A stretch of DNA of 41,987 nt from positions 1 to 41,987 of the forward strand of contig JABDJB010000051.1 in the NCBI GenBank assembly GCA_013003425.1, in the 5' to 3' direction. Numbering within the stretch: the first letter of the stretch is position 1; the number at the start of each line of letters is the position of its first letter. The DNA is from Gammaproteobacteria bacterium (lineage in GTDB: Bacteria > Pseudomonadota > Gammaproteobacteria > Steroidobacterales > JABDKV01). Below the pieces are notes generated by a model. The model did not search any database. It saw only the letters and a program-made list of their open reading frames with translations, and was not told the DNA's origin. Shown piece after piece: positions 8,078 to 15,572 of this stretch. Position numbers and translations under genes: made by a program.

Positions 8078-9085
8078 TCAGTCGAGGTCCAAATCTTCCC
8101 ATGTGATATTGAAGGTCGATTCTCGCACTCCATCGTTGTCGGTATCGACACTCAATTCGAGACTGATGTTGTCGATAACACTGACCAGGACGCTCGAGTC
8201 AGCCGCCGTAATAAGCAGTTGGCCAGCTGACGGCTCGCCCTCGCCGATGATGACGAAGCTTTCCATCGTTTCGAATGTGACTGTTTCGCCTGCCACTGTG
8301 CTGTCCAACGATCCAACTGCATCGAGCGTTGCTGTCATGGTGTTGAAATCAAAAATCTCATCCACCACAAAATCTATCAACGTGTCAGTATCGCCACTGC
8401 GAATCCAGCTGACCGAGTCACCAGTCAGTGACAGCTCAATAATGAGCCCATTCTGGGTTTCTGCCGCCAGGGAGAATCCGCCGGACATGGTGGCTTCAAA
8501 CTGGTCGACATCGGTACCACTCAGCGCCTCACAATCGATCGTGAAGGCCAGCGTCCAGGGCGGAATCTCACCCAGCACATCACCGGTAATTTCAATGCCG
8601 GTTATTGCTGCATCACCAACCAGTGTGATACCTGGATCTGACCAGAAGCACCCGTCGAATACCAGATCGAAGGTATCGCCGGTCGTGATCTGGAAATTGA
8701 GGTCCATGTCCATCCACGTGCTGGTATATGTACCGGCATCACAATCTCCGGTATCAACAATCGGTCCACCGACACGCGGTACAGCAGGCTTGAAGCCATA
8801 CAGCCTGGCAAACGGAGTATCACCGGCTACTGCGAAATCGCTGGCCGCTGCAAACGCTCCAGGCAATGGCAGACCGATGACATTGATCATCTCGGTTGCG
8901 TCGAAAAGCGACGTGACGCCCTCCAGCACATCCTGAGTCAGGTCCTGCGCGTTGTCAGTAGTAATAGCCCCCTGCGCAGGCGGTTGCGGCGTAGGGGCTA
9001 CCGTGAAGTCGTTACCATCGCTGCCACATGCGGATAAGGTGACGACTGCTAATGCCAACATCAGTTTTATAAGAATGTTTGACAT
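8078..9085 (-). CDS. Large acidic lipoprotein of unknown function
   Basis: The 335-residue product begins MSNILIKLMLALAVVTLSACGSDG, a signal peptide with the lipobox LSAC, followed by a Pro/Thr/Gln linker. The mature part is strongly acidic with very few lysines, and looks rich in beta strands (many alternating Thr/Asp/Val segments such as FEATMSGGFSLAAE). It has Cys pairs around CDAG, DGCFW and IDCEA that could form disulfides. The end DTDNDGVRESTFNITWEDLD contains an Asp-rich, calcium-loop-like stretch. A strong Shine-Dalgarno, GGAGGTGCG, precedes the ATG, so it is probably well expressed. I recognise no family and assign no function. It stands alone between hsp20 and the oppositely oriented hpt. 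Confidence 0.8.
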   Translation of the reverse strand: MSNILIKLMLALAVVTLSACGSDGNDFTVAPTPQPPAQGAITTDNAQDLTQDVLEGVTSLFDATEMINVIGLPLPGAFAAASDFAVAGDTPFARLYGFKPAVPRVGGPIVDTGDCDAGTYTSTWMDMDLNFQITTGDTFDLVFDGCFWSDPGITLVGDAAITGIEITGDVLGEIPPWTLAFTIDCEALSGTDVDQFEATMSGGFSLAAETQNGLIIELSLTGDSVSWIRSGDTDTLIDFVVDEIFDFNTMTATLDAVGSLDSTVAGETVTFETMESFVIIGEGEPSAGQLLITAADSSVLVSVIDNISLELSVDTDNDGVRESTFNITWEDLDLD

Positions 9086-9403
9086 TGCGCACCTCCGGGC
9101 CTGTTTCAGGCCGGTTGCGGTTGCAGCGGAGCGGAGTCAAAAGTAGCTTTGAAACCCGCCACCGCCTTACCTTATTACACGGTAACGAGCCAAAATCTTT
9201 AGCCATATCGGGAGTACTACCTAGAGGGTATGATCAGGACTTCCACAAAAAAATGTCGCAGGAAAACAGGCACAACGCTAAACTGCCCTTGAATTATTGT
9301 CGAAAGACGCAATTGCTATAGGCAGGCAGGTTCTTTGTCAGGGAATAGTGCGGTTACGCAAATTGCCTGGTGCTGGAACTGCTCGTATTGCACGGAGTTA
9401 CCG
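9086..9403. other. Divergent intergenic region between the lipoprotein gene and hpt
   Basis: These 318 bases must hold promoters for both neighbours. I see an AT-rich centre around 9180-9310 and TTGAAT near 9290, but no -35/-10 pair with correct spacing. The pyrimidine-rich stretch and GTACTACC segment near 9213 have no assignment. I see no small gene. The upstream extension of the hpt frame (from 9335) lacks a ribosome site. Confidence 0.4.
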
Positions 9404-9937
9404 ATGAGTGAACTCAACGCCAGCATCCTTATCAGTCAGAAAGAGATTCAGCGCAGGGTCGACGAGCTGGCGGCAGAAATATCAGCTGACTATGCTGACA
9501 AGGGGCCGCTGGTAATTGTTGGCATTCTGAAGGGTGCGTTCATGTTCCTGGCCGACCTGTCCCGCTGCCTGACGGTTCCTCGGGTCATTGAGTTTATCGC
9601 TGTATCCAGCTATGACGACGGCAGCACTTCCGGTGGCGTGCGGCTGATAATGGACCTGCGTGACAGCATCGCAGGCAAACACGTGCTCATCGTCGAAGAC
9701 ATTGTCGACTCCGGCAACACGCTTAACTACCTGATAGAAATGCTCGAGACCCGCAATCCCGCATCAATACGCACCTGTGCGCTGCTGCAAAAACCCGGCC
9801 GCACGCAGGTCGAAGTGAAAGTGGACTATTCCGGTTTCAATATACCCGACGAATGGGTGGTCGGTTATGGACTCGACTACGCCGAGAAAGATCGCACTCT
9901 GCCCTATATCGGCATCATCAACATCGACGGTTCGTAG
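9404..9937 (+). CDS. hpt: Hypoxanthine phosphoribosyltransferase
   Basis: From ATG at 9404 the protein has 177 residues, the usual length. The PRPP-binding motif VLIVEDIVDSGNT is at 94-106, preceded by the VGILKGAFMF loop at 39-48 and followed by the purine-binding segment IPDEWVVGYGLDYAEKDR near the C-terminus. It converts hypoxanthine (and often guanine) plus PRPP to IMP (GMP) in purine salvage. GGAG lies six to seven bases before the chosen ATG. An alternative start 23 codons earlier gives a Cys/Trp-rich leader not seen in the family. The gene is followed by a REP-like hairpin and a terminator, so it appears monocistronic. Xanthine-guanine enzymes share the fold, but the motif set fits the Hpt branch. 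Confidence 0.93.
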   Translation: MSELNASILISQKEIQRRVDELAAEISADYADKGPLVIVGILKGAFMFLADLSRCLTVPRVIEFIAVSSYDDGSTSGGVRLIMDLRDSIAGKHVLIVEDIVDSGNTLNYLIEMLETRNPASIRTCALLQKPGRTQVEVKVDYSGFNIPDEWVVGYGLDYAEKDRTLPYIGIINIDGS

Positions 9938-9970
9938 CGACGGCCGAACCTGTGTTGTGAGATTCGGGCA

Positions 9971-10004
9971 TTCGGGGATTCGCGGCTGAAGCCGCTCCTG
10001 CAAG
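9971..10004. repeat. REP-like palindromic motif (GCGGC-TGAA-GCCGC core)
   Basis: The core GCGGCTGAAGCCGC at 9982-9995, flanked by GGGGATTC on one side and TCCTGCAAG on the other, resembles a short palindromic repeat common between genes in pseudomonads and xanthomonads. Similar TTCGCGGCTGG strings occur at about 27344 and 30114 in this window, in other intergenic gaps. Confidence 0.5.
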
Positions 10005-10012
10005 CGCCTAAT

Positions 10013-10046
10013 ATGCCGAGCCTCGTCCCTGGCCGGGCATTTTGTT
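10013..10046 (+). terminator. Rho-independent terminator downstream of hpt
   Basis: ATGCCGAGCC (10013-10022) pairs with GGCCGGGCAT (10031-10040) apart from two central mismatches, around an 8-base loop, and is followed by TTTGTTG. Position and T-rich tail fit termination of hpt before the next gene's promoter. Confidence 0.6.
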
Positions 10047-10070
10047 GATAGCAGGCCACTGACCTATAGT
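10042..10070 (+). promoter_or_regulatory. Possible sigma-70 promoter for the YdeI-like gene
   Basis: TTGTTG (10042-10047), a 17-base spacer and TATAGT (10065-10070; five of six consensus bases) precede the GTG start at 10100. The -35 element matches only at its first three bases. Confidence 0.35.
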
Positions 10071-10099
10071 CGTTTTATTGGCATACGCGGAGCGAGCTC

Positions 10100-10693
10100 G
10101 TGCAGCGTGGCAAAACAGTCGACGATTACATCCAGAGCGCCAGCCGGGGGCAGGAAGAGCTGATACGGTTGCGAAAGATACTGCTCGATGCCGGCCTCGA
10201 TGAGACCATCAAATGGGGTGGCCCGTGTTACATGCACGCCGGCAAGAACGTCGTCGGCCTCGGCGCCTTCAAGTCCTATGTAGGTCTGTGGTTTTTCCAG
10301 GGTGCGCTGTTGCGCGACCGCAGCCGGGTGCTGGTTAATGCCCAGTCAGGCAAGACCCGGGCGATGCGTCAATGGCGCTTCAAGTCGGCGAATGAAATCA
10401 AGGTACGGCTGATCAGCGCATACCTGAAAGAAGCCATGGAGCTGGCCGCCACCGGCAAAGAGATCAGGGCCGAACGCGGGAAACCGGTCGTGTTACCGCC
10501 GGAGCTGAAACGCACGCTGGCCCGGAGCAGGACGGCGCGGGAGGCTTTCGACCTGCTGACCCCGGGGCGGCAGCGTGAGTATGCCGACTACATTGCCGAC
10601 GCAAAGAAAGCCGAAACGAAAACCCGCCGGCTGAAAAAAATCCTGCCGATGATCGTCGCCGGCAAAGGCCTTAACGACAAGTACAAAAAATAG
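10100..10693 (+). CDS. YdeI/OmpD-associated family protein with DUF1801 (YdhG-like) domain
   Basis: The 197-residue product has an N-terminal DUF1801/YdhG-like domain (about 1-115) with ETIKWGGPCYMHAGKNVVGLGAFKS, in which a Trp-Gly followed by Pro-x-(Tyr/Phe) is characteristic. The C-terminal segment (about 130-197) with ALLTPGRQREYADYI-like sequence, here FDLLTPGRQREYADYIADAK, matches the bacteriocin-protection (YdeI/OmpD-associated) tail. Proteins of this type are small and cytoplasmic with an unclear biochemical role. Some are linked to peptide or stress resistance. The start is GTG with GGAG eight bases upstream. A -10-like TATAGT stands about 30 bases before it. The gene ends 18 bases from the convergent propeller lipoprotein gene. 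Function beyond family membership is not assigned. Confidence 0.85.
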   Translation: MQRGKTVDDYIQSASRGQEELIRLRKILLDAGLDETIKWGGPCYMHAGKNVVGLGAFKSYVGLWFFQGALLRDRSRVLVNAQSGKTRAMRQWRFKSANEIKVRLISAYLKEAMELAATGKEIRAERGKPVVLPPELKRTLARSRTAREAFDLLTPGRQREYADYIADAKKAETKTRRLKKILPMIVAGKGLNDKYKK

Positions 10694-10711
10694 CGTAAGA
10701 CCCGTGTAGTC

Positions 10712-11725
10712 TCAGTTCAGCCGCACGCGGCCAATGAAGTTGGAATCCTCACCAAACCAGATCTCACGCGACGGTGCATGAAAATACATGTGCCGTACCG
10801 AACCCTGAGCATTTGGCAACTCGACAACGTCCGTAAAATCCTCGGCCACAGGATCAAAGCGCACCAGCCGGTTGGGTGAACTACCCTCTGCCAGCCAGAT
10901 AGCGCCGTTGTCATCCAGCGCTGTACCGTATGGCCGCGCCCTGCTGCCACCCGGCATTAACCACTCCCTGACGGAACCGGTTTCCGGGTCGAACCGGCCC
11001 AGCCGACCCGTCGCGTAATCGCCATACCAGATCGCACCATCCGCCGTGATCTCGAGCCGCCGCGGACGGATTTCTTCACGCGGAAGGTCGATCACTTCCA
11101 GCTGCATCGTTGCGGGATCCACTGTTGCCAGCTTGTTGCTGCCAAACAGCACTACCCAGGGTCTGTCGCCGGCATCGACCCTGATTCCGTACGGCCGCGA
11201 CGACGGCACTGGTACGGCAAATGCCCTTACCTCGCCGGTTGCGACCAGCAGCTTGCCGATGTAGTTCGAGCGTTGCGCGGTAAACCAGATATCACCGGCT
11301 GAATCGAACACCAGCGTGTGCGGGTCACGAATCGCATCCGGCATTGGGAATTTCTCAACCTCCCCGCTGGCGGGATCGAGCCGGCCGATGTATGGCAGCG
11401 TGTTAGCTGCAAACCAGACCTGGTCGTCGCTATCAACAATGAGGTTATGCGGCCCGGCGCCGTCGGCCAGGTCATACTTGTGAAACGTCCCTGTACCCGG
11501 CTCGAGGTACGCAAGGTAGGCGCCAGCCTGGCCACAGAACCACGCACGCCCGGTCGAGTCGACAAAAGGGTCGCGCGGCCGGCTTTTTTCGTACGGCACC
11601 TGCCACTCATCGACAATGTACTTGTCGTCACCGGCTGCAGCGGCGACAGCCTGGTCAGGCACACTGTCCGCAGCACACCCTGCGACTGCTGCCAGCAACA
11701 TTGCAAATAAACTGATACGTTTCAT
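10712..11725 (-). CDS. Vgb-like (virginiamycin B lyase-like) beta-propeller lipoprotein
   Basis: The 337-residue product starts MKRISLFAMLLAAVAGCAAD, a signal peptide with the lipobox VAGC, so it is envelope-anchored. The rest is about seven propeller blades with recurring WF/IW...IGRLDP motifs, for example VWFAANTLPYIGRLDPASG, IWFTAQRSNYIGKLL and IWYGDYATGRLGRFDP. This is the Vgb/SMP-30-like propeller pattern. Characterised streptogramin lyases are cytoplasmic and use a specific Glu/His pair in the last blades. I do not find that pair here (the corresponding segment reads IWFGEDSNFIG), so a lyase activity should not be assumed. A binding role or another hydrolytic or isomerising activity is possible. 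It ends 18 bases from the convergent YdeI-like gene. Confidence 0.8.
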   Translation of the reverse strand: MKRISLFAMLLAAVAGCAADSVPDQAVAAAAGDDKYIVDEWQVPYEKSRPRDPFVDSTGRAWFCGQAGAYLAYLEPGTGTFHKYDLADGAGPHNLIVDSDDQVWFAANTLPYIGRLDPASGEVEKFPMPDAIRDPHTLVFDSAGDIWFTAQRSNYIGKLLVATGEVRAFAVPVPSSRPYGIRVDAGDRPWVVLFGSNKLATVDPATMQLEVIDLPREEIRPRRLEITADGAIWYGDYATGRLGRFDPETGSVREWLMPGGSRARPYGTALDDNGAIWLAEGSSPNRLVRFDPVAEDFTDVVELPNAQGSVRHMYFHAPSREIWFGEDSNFIGRVRLN

Positions 11726-11962
11726 GGTGCTCGTTCCTGCTTACCCAATTGTGCTGATTCTAGCTGCATGCCCGCTTCTGCGCCCGCTTTAGCGTCCCGC
11801 CAGTCGGCGGCGGCGCATCTGATTTCCTCGAGTACCGGAACCGTTGCGCCGCGGGCGGGTCTTAAGGCCTGTGATACCAAACTCCGGCGACACCAGGCGA
11901 AAGGCACGCCAGACAATTCAGGCTGATGGACAGCCGGCAGCAGGGTCAGTAACAATCTACGT

Positions 11963-12337
11963 ATGAAAATTCTAATCGCTATTGTTGCGCTGGGCCTGGC
12001 AGCCGGCGCGGCAGCAGAAGAGGTGCTGGTTGAATTTTCCGGCTCCGGCAACAAGCTCACTGAGGAATTCGAGGTGACCGGCCCCTGGCTGCTCGACTGG
12101 AGTATTACCACCGATTACGCCAGCGAAGCCGGCATCGAGATAAACCTGCTCGACGCTGTCTTTCTTGGCCACCAGGGCATGGTATTGCGCACGCGCTACG
12201 CCGGCGCCGGCACCAAGCTGTTCCGTGAAACCGGCCGCATGCGTTTCCGGGTGATCTCCACTGCAGTAAACTGGCGCCTCAAAGTTTCGGCAATCACGGA
12301 TGAAGAAGCCGATGCAATGATCCCGGTCGAGCGCTGA
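11963..12337 (+). CDS. Small exported protein of unknown function
   Basis: The 124-residue product has a signal peptide (MKILIAIVALGLAAGAAA, cleavage before EEVLVEF). The mature domain of about 105 residues contains TEEFEVTGPWLLDWSITTD, FLGHQGMVLRTRYAG and FRVISTAVNWRLKV, and looks like a compact beta fold. The TGPW.L.W pattern resembles small periplasmic beta-sandwich proteins, but I cannot name a family. There is no strong ribosome site. It ends 28 bases before an exported metallo-beta-lactamase-fold hydrolase in the same direction, so the two likely form an operon and may act in the same compartment. Confidence 0.75.
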   Translation: MKILIAIVALGLAAGAAAEEVLVEFSGSGNKLTEEFEVTGPWLLDWSITTDYASEAGIEINLLDAVFLGHQGMVLRTRYAGAGTKLFRETGRMRFRVISTAVNWRLKVSAITDEEADAMIPVER

Positions 12338-12365
12338 CAACCGAGTAAACACAGGAAATACCACC

Positions 12366-13265
12366 ATGCGACTATGTACCCTCATACTTTGCTGCAGCCT
12401 TTGCGCCAGCGCGCAGGCTCAGGGAGACATCCGCTTTGAGTCGACGGAAGTCGCGCCCGGCATTCACATGCTGCAGGGCGTTGGCGGCTTTGCCGGCGGC
12501 AACCTTGGACTGCTGACCGGTGATGACGGGGCGATACTCATCGACGATGGCATGCTGCCGCTGTTCGACAAGACGTATGCTGCCATCGGCAAACAGGTGG
12601 GCGGCAAAGTTGATTTTGTAGTCAACACTCATGCCCATGGCGATCACGTTGGTGGCAACAAGGGGCTGAGCGAAGCCGGCGCCACCATCATTGCACATGA
12701 CCGGCTGCGACAGCGGCTGGTGGAAGAAGGCGTCACCGGACCTGATGGCCAGATGCCGGCCACCGCACACTGGCTGCCCGAAATCACTTTCAATGACGCG
12801 GTAACCCTGCACCTCAACGGCCAGCGCGTGCATGTCTTCCATGTCGCCAATGCCCACACCGACGGCGATTCCATCGTGCACTTTCCCGACGCAGATGTAA
12901 TTCACGCTGGCGACGTGCTGTTCAATGGCCTGTTTCCGTATATCGATCTCGATTCAGGCGGCAGCGTCGATGGCTACGTTGCGGCACAGCGCAAAATTAT
13001 TGCGTTGGCAGGTGATGACACGAAGATAATTTCCGGCCACGGCCCGCTGGCTACCAGGAAAGACGTTCAGGCCGCCAACGATATGCTGGTTGATTCCTGT
13101 GAGCGAGTGAAGAAGCTGCTCGACGCCGGCCATTCGGCGGACGAAATCTTAAAGATGAACCCGCTGGCCGACTACGATGCTGACTGGTCCTGGGGCTTTA
13201 TCACCACCGAACGCCTCACCCGTACCCTGGTGCGCGATCTGCAGCGAGGCCACGCGAAAGACTAG
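12366..13265 (+). CDS. Exported metallo-beta-lactamase-fold hydrolase
   Basis: The 299-residue product has a signal peptide (MRLCTLILCCSLCASAQAQG). The zinc-binding motif HAHGDH is at 89-94, with further ligands expected at His164 (NAHTDGDS), Asp183 (IHAGD) and the late SGHG histidine. The Asp in HTDGD and the periplasmic location resemble the QuiP/subclass-B-like 'MBL fold metallo-hydrolase' group rather than glyoxalase II. The substrate cannot be read from sequence: relatives include lactonases, sulfatases and beta-lactamase-like enzymes. AGGAAATACCACC before the ATG is an adequate ribosome site. It shares a transcript with the small exported protein upstream and ends 9 bases from the convergent yciA-like gene. 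Confidence 0.88.
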   Translation: MRLCTLILCCSLCASAQAQGDIRFESTEVAPGIHMLQGVGGFAGGNLGLLTGDDGAILIDDGMLPLFDKTYAAIGKQVGGKVDFVVNTHAHGDHVGGNKGLSEAGATIIAHDRLRQRLVEEGVTGPDGQMPATAHWLPEITFNDAVTLHLNGQRVHVFHVANAHTDGDSIVHFPDADVIHAGDVLFNGLFPYIDLDSGGSVDGYVAAQRKIIALAGDDTKIISGHGPLATRKDVQAANDMLVDSCERVKKLLDAGHSADEILKMNPLADYDADWSWGFITTERLTRTLVRDLQRGHAKD

Positions 13266-13274
13266 CCGACGCGG

Positions 13275-13697
13275 TCAATCGAGGCGCGAAAGCGAACGCG
13301 CATAGTCCGGCAGGCTGGTTTCCGGCGGTACAGGCGTTGGTACGCCATTTTCGTCAATGGCGACGAACTTGAAGTCGCCACTGGTGACTTTTTCCCGATT
13401 GCCAATGCGATCGCGGCGCACCCATGCTTCAACGTGGACCGTCACGGACGTGCGCCCTACTTTGGTGACGTCGGTGTAAACACACAGAATATCGCCGACC
13501 TTGACCGGCCGGATGAAACTCATGCTCTCCAAGGCCACGGTCACCACGCGCACCTGGGCGCGCTGGCCCGAGCAGATCGCCGCTGCTATATCCATCTGCG
13601 ACAGCACCCAGCCGCCAAAGATATCGCCGGACGGATTGGTATCGGCCGGCATGGCCATGGTGCGGGTGGTCAGCATGCCACGTGGGTTGTCGCTCAT
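13275..13697 (-). CDS. yciA: Acyl-CoA thioesterase, YciA family (hot-dog fold)
   Basis: From ATG at 13697 the protein has 140 residues, the family length. PADTNPSGDIFGGWVLSQMD at 17-36 is the hallmark YciA segment, with Asn21 and Asp36 spaced as the catalytic Asn/Asp pair of characterised members. MSFIRPVKVGDILCVY and VHVEAWVRR complete the hot-dog domain. These enzymes hydrolyse short- to long-chain acyl-CoAs to free CoA in the cytoplasm. GAGG about ten bases upstream supports this start. A longer frame reaching 13922 runs into the divergent ROK gene and is not credible. It shares an intergenic region of about 110 bp with the ROK gene. Confidence 0.9.
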   Translation of the reverse strand: MSDNPRGMLTTRTMAMPADTNPSGDIFGGWVLSQMDIAAAICSGQRAQVRVVTVALESMSFIRPVKVGDILCVYTDVTKVGRTSVTVHVEAWVRRDRIGNREKVTSGDFKFVAIDENGVPTPVPPETSLPDYARSLSRLD

Positions 13698-13808
13698 CAG
13701 TTCCAGTCCTCGCCGCAGCATTAAGTCCAGCGGCAATATTAACAAGAAAGGCGCAAAACGCCGTCGGTCGCAATATAATCCGTCCAGCACCGCACCAGGG
13801 GAGATATC

Positions 13809-14510
13809 GTGGGGCCAAAAACACTGAGCATCGACGTCGGCGGCTCGGGCATCAAGGGCATGGTGCTCGATGCCAAAGGGCAACCGCTGAACGACCGCGA
13901 ACGCATTACCACGCCGAAACACGCTGACGCGAAGGCTGTCCTCAAGGTGATTGGCAAGCTGATTGCACTGCAGCCGGAGTACGACCGTGTATCAGTCGGT
14001 TTTCCCGGTGTAGTCGTTGCCGGCATCACGCACAGTGCGCCAAACCTGGACGGCAACTGGCATGGCGTCCCGCTGGCCGAGCGCGTGGCCGAGTTGGCCG
14101 GCAAGCCGTGCCGCGCGGTCAATGATGCCGACATGCAGGGCTATGGCGCCGTTGAAGGCCACGGTGTCGAAATGATGGTAACGCTCGGCACCGGACTGGG
14201 CTCTGCCATTTTCACCAATGGCCACCTGGTGCCAAACCTGGAACTCGGCCATCACCCGTTCGAAAAAAGAAAAACCTACGAGCAGCGCCTCGGCGACAAG
14301 GAGCGACGCAAGATCGGCAACAAGAAGTGGAGTCAGCGCGTGCTGCGTGCCATCGGGATCATGCTGCCAATCTGGAACCCGCGCGTGCTGTATCTCGGTG
14401 GCGGCAATACAAAAAAACTGACGCTTGAAATGCCGGGCGGCGTACAACCTGTCGACAACATCGCAGGCATCATCGGCGGTGTCCGCCTGTGGGACGACGA
14501 AGAACACTGA
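13809..14510 (+). CDS. ppgK: ROK family kinase, polyphosphate glucokinase-like
   Basis: The 233-residue product begins at GTG (AGGGGAGAT just upstream) and contains phosphate-1 motif SIDVGGSGIKG at 7-17, VNDAD at 104-108 with the likely catalytic Asp106, and phosphate-2 motif TLGTGLGSA at 125-133. The LELGHHPF segment at 144-151 is typical of polyphosphate glucokinases, where other ROK proteins have a Cys-rich zinc loop. The zinc loop is absent. The closing segment holds LYLGGGNTKKL. PpgK phosphorylates glucose using polyphosphate (and sometimes ATP), feeding glycolysis. The length is slightly short of the roughly 250 residues usual for PpgK. Substrate preference cannot be confirmed by reading. 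Confidence 0.85.
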   Translation: MGPKTLSIDVGGSGIKGMVLDAKGQPLNDRERITTPKHADAKAVLKVIGKLIALQPEYDRVSVGFPGVVVAGITHSAPNLDGNWHGVPLAERVAELAGKPCRAVNDADMQGYGAVEGHGVEMMVTLGTGLGSAIFTNGHLVPNLELGHHPFEKRKTYEQRLGDKERRKIGNKKWSQRVLRAIGIMLPIWNPRVLYLGGGNTKKLTLEMPGGVQPVDNIAGIIGGVRLWDDEEH

Positions 14511-14561
14511 GACCCGGGGGAGGCTGCCAACCCTGGACTCCGGATCCATAACCCAGATTTG

Positions 14562-14579
14562 AAAAAGGCCGGCCGGGCC
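14562..14579 (-). terminator. Weak terminator-like hairpin after the small membrane-protein gene
   Basis: On the minus strand GGCC-CGGCC-GGCC is followed by TTTTT (plus-strand AAAAA at 14562-14566). The stem is only four to five base pairs. It lies 48 bases after the stop at 14627. Confidence 0.35.
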
Positions 14580-14626
14580 ATCAGCCGCCCGCGCGGCGGA
14601 AATCAGTGCCCCAGGCAACCGTTGAT

Positions 14627-14929
14627 TTACACACCCGGGACCTTGCTGCGAAACATCAGCCAGCCGCGGATCAGGCCAAACAGCGCTCCCAGCGCGACCG
14701 TTGTTGTAAATACAATCAGGGCCGGCCAGCCGCGATTCAGGCCGTCGGGCGTCAATGCATAGGTGAAATAGGCAAGTACTGAACCGGCAAAAAATCCGGC
14801 CGCTGTCATGGCAAATGCAAATATCAGCGCCAGTAGTGCCCAGACAATCGGGTTCCTGCTATCCGGGTCCACCTGCCGGACGGCGTAGTTGATGGTGTTG
14901 ATTATTTTGCTTCTATCATTCGGTCGCAT
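14627..14929 (-). CDS. Small integral membrane protein of unknown function
   Basis: The 100-residue product has two clear hydrophobic segments, at about 27-58 (PIVWALLALIFAFAMTAAGF and following) and about 68-92 (WPALIVFTTTVALGALFGLI), the first possibly long enough to cross twice. The N-terminus is polar (MRPNDRSKIINTINYAVRQ) and the C-terminus basic. I recognise no family. It lies alone between the ROK kinase and the asparaginase gene. There is no obvious ribosome site, so the start is uncertain. Confidence 0.6.
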   Translation of the reverse strand: MRPNDRSKIINTINYAVRQVDPDSRNPIVWALLALIFAFAMTAAGFFAGSVLAYFTYALTPDGLNRGWPALIVFTTTVALGALFGLIRGWLMFRSKVPGV

Positions 14930-15003
14930 GGGTACCGCAGAACATAGCGGTTATACGGCACCTGACGCGCGGACATGATTCACAGTTCAACCAGCAATTA
15001 ATA

Positions 15004-15486
15004 TCAGATACGCTCGAATCGATTGCATTCGCGATTCTTGCGCACCGTACCAGCGGGAAAGATCTCACCGCTCATCGCAATGTAAACTCCGGGCGTCAAC
15101 ACCTGCAGTGCCGCTATGGCCATGCCGACATTGAACGATGCGTCGGTTGAGCGGAAGCGTGCCGGGCTGAGTGCGCCCGTCAGCACAACAGTCTTGCCGG
15201 CGATACCCTGCAGCACCGCCGCCGTGTCAGTCATGGTATCGGTGCCGTGGGTCACCATGATGCGGTCATCGGCGCAATCGGCCACTGCCTGCCGGATCTT
15301 TGCACGATCGGCATCGTCGAGTTCGAGGCTGTCCTTCTGCATCAGCCCCACCAGCTCATACTCGATCGTCGCCTGCGCCTCACGGAGTATTTCCCCCACG
15401 GTGGTCGCGCCGATTTCATACCGGCTTTTCTCGTCGAAATAAACCTTGTCGATGGTGCCGCCGGTGGTGAATATCGTGATCTTCAT
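15004..15486 (-). CDS. Single-domain asparaginase-like protein
   Basis: From ATG at 15486 the product has 160 residues, equal to only the N-terminal domain of type I/II asparaginases (about 330 residues). The catalytic elements are all present: TTGGTIDK with Thr11, MVTHGTDTM with Thr82-Asp83, and a lysine at about 150 in VRKNRECN at the position of the catalytic Lys of E. coli AnsB. The C-terminal domain that contributes to the neighbouring active site in the tetramer is missing, and the stop appears genuine. Stand-alone N-terminal 'asparaginase domain' proteins of this size do occur, so it need not be a pseudogene. Amide hydrolysis of Asn or another substrate is likely but unproven. An upstream extension of 15 codons is less plausible. 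Confidence 0.82.
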   Translation of the reverse strand: MKITIFTTGGTIDKVYFDEKSRYEIGATTVGEILREAQATIEYELVGLMQKDSLELDDADRAKIRQAVADCADDRIMVTHGTDTMTDTAAVLQGIAGKTVVLTGALSPARFRSTDASFNVGMAIAALQVLTPGVYIAMSGEIFPAGTVRKNRECNRFERI

Positions 15487-15572
15487 CCACCAATCATAAC
15501 GGGCCGGGCCCGGGCATTGCCATTTATGCAATTACCCGGGCCGGTGCCCTTATTACTGGCTCGCGGAACAGC

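Noticed and set aside
10712-11725. True streptogramin (virginiamycin) lyase
   Set aside because: The propeller pattern matches, but the Glu/His active-site pair of characterised lyases is not visible and the protein is a lipoprotein.
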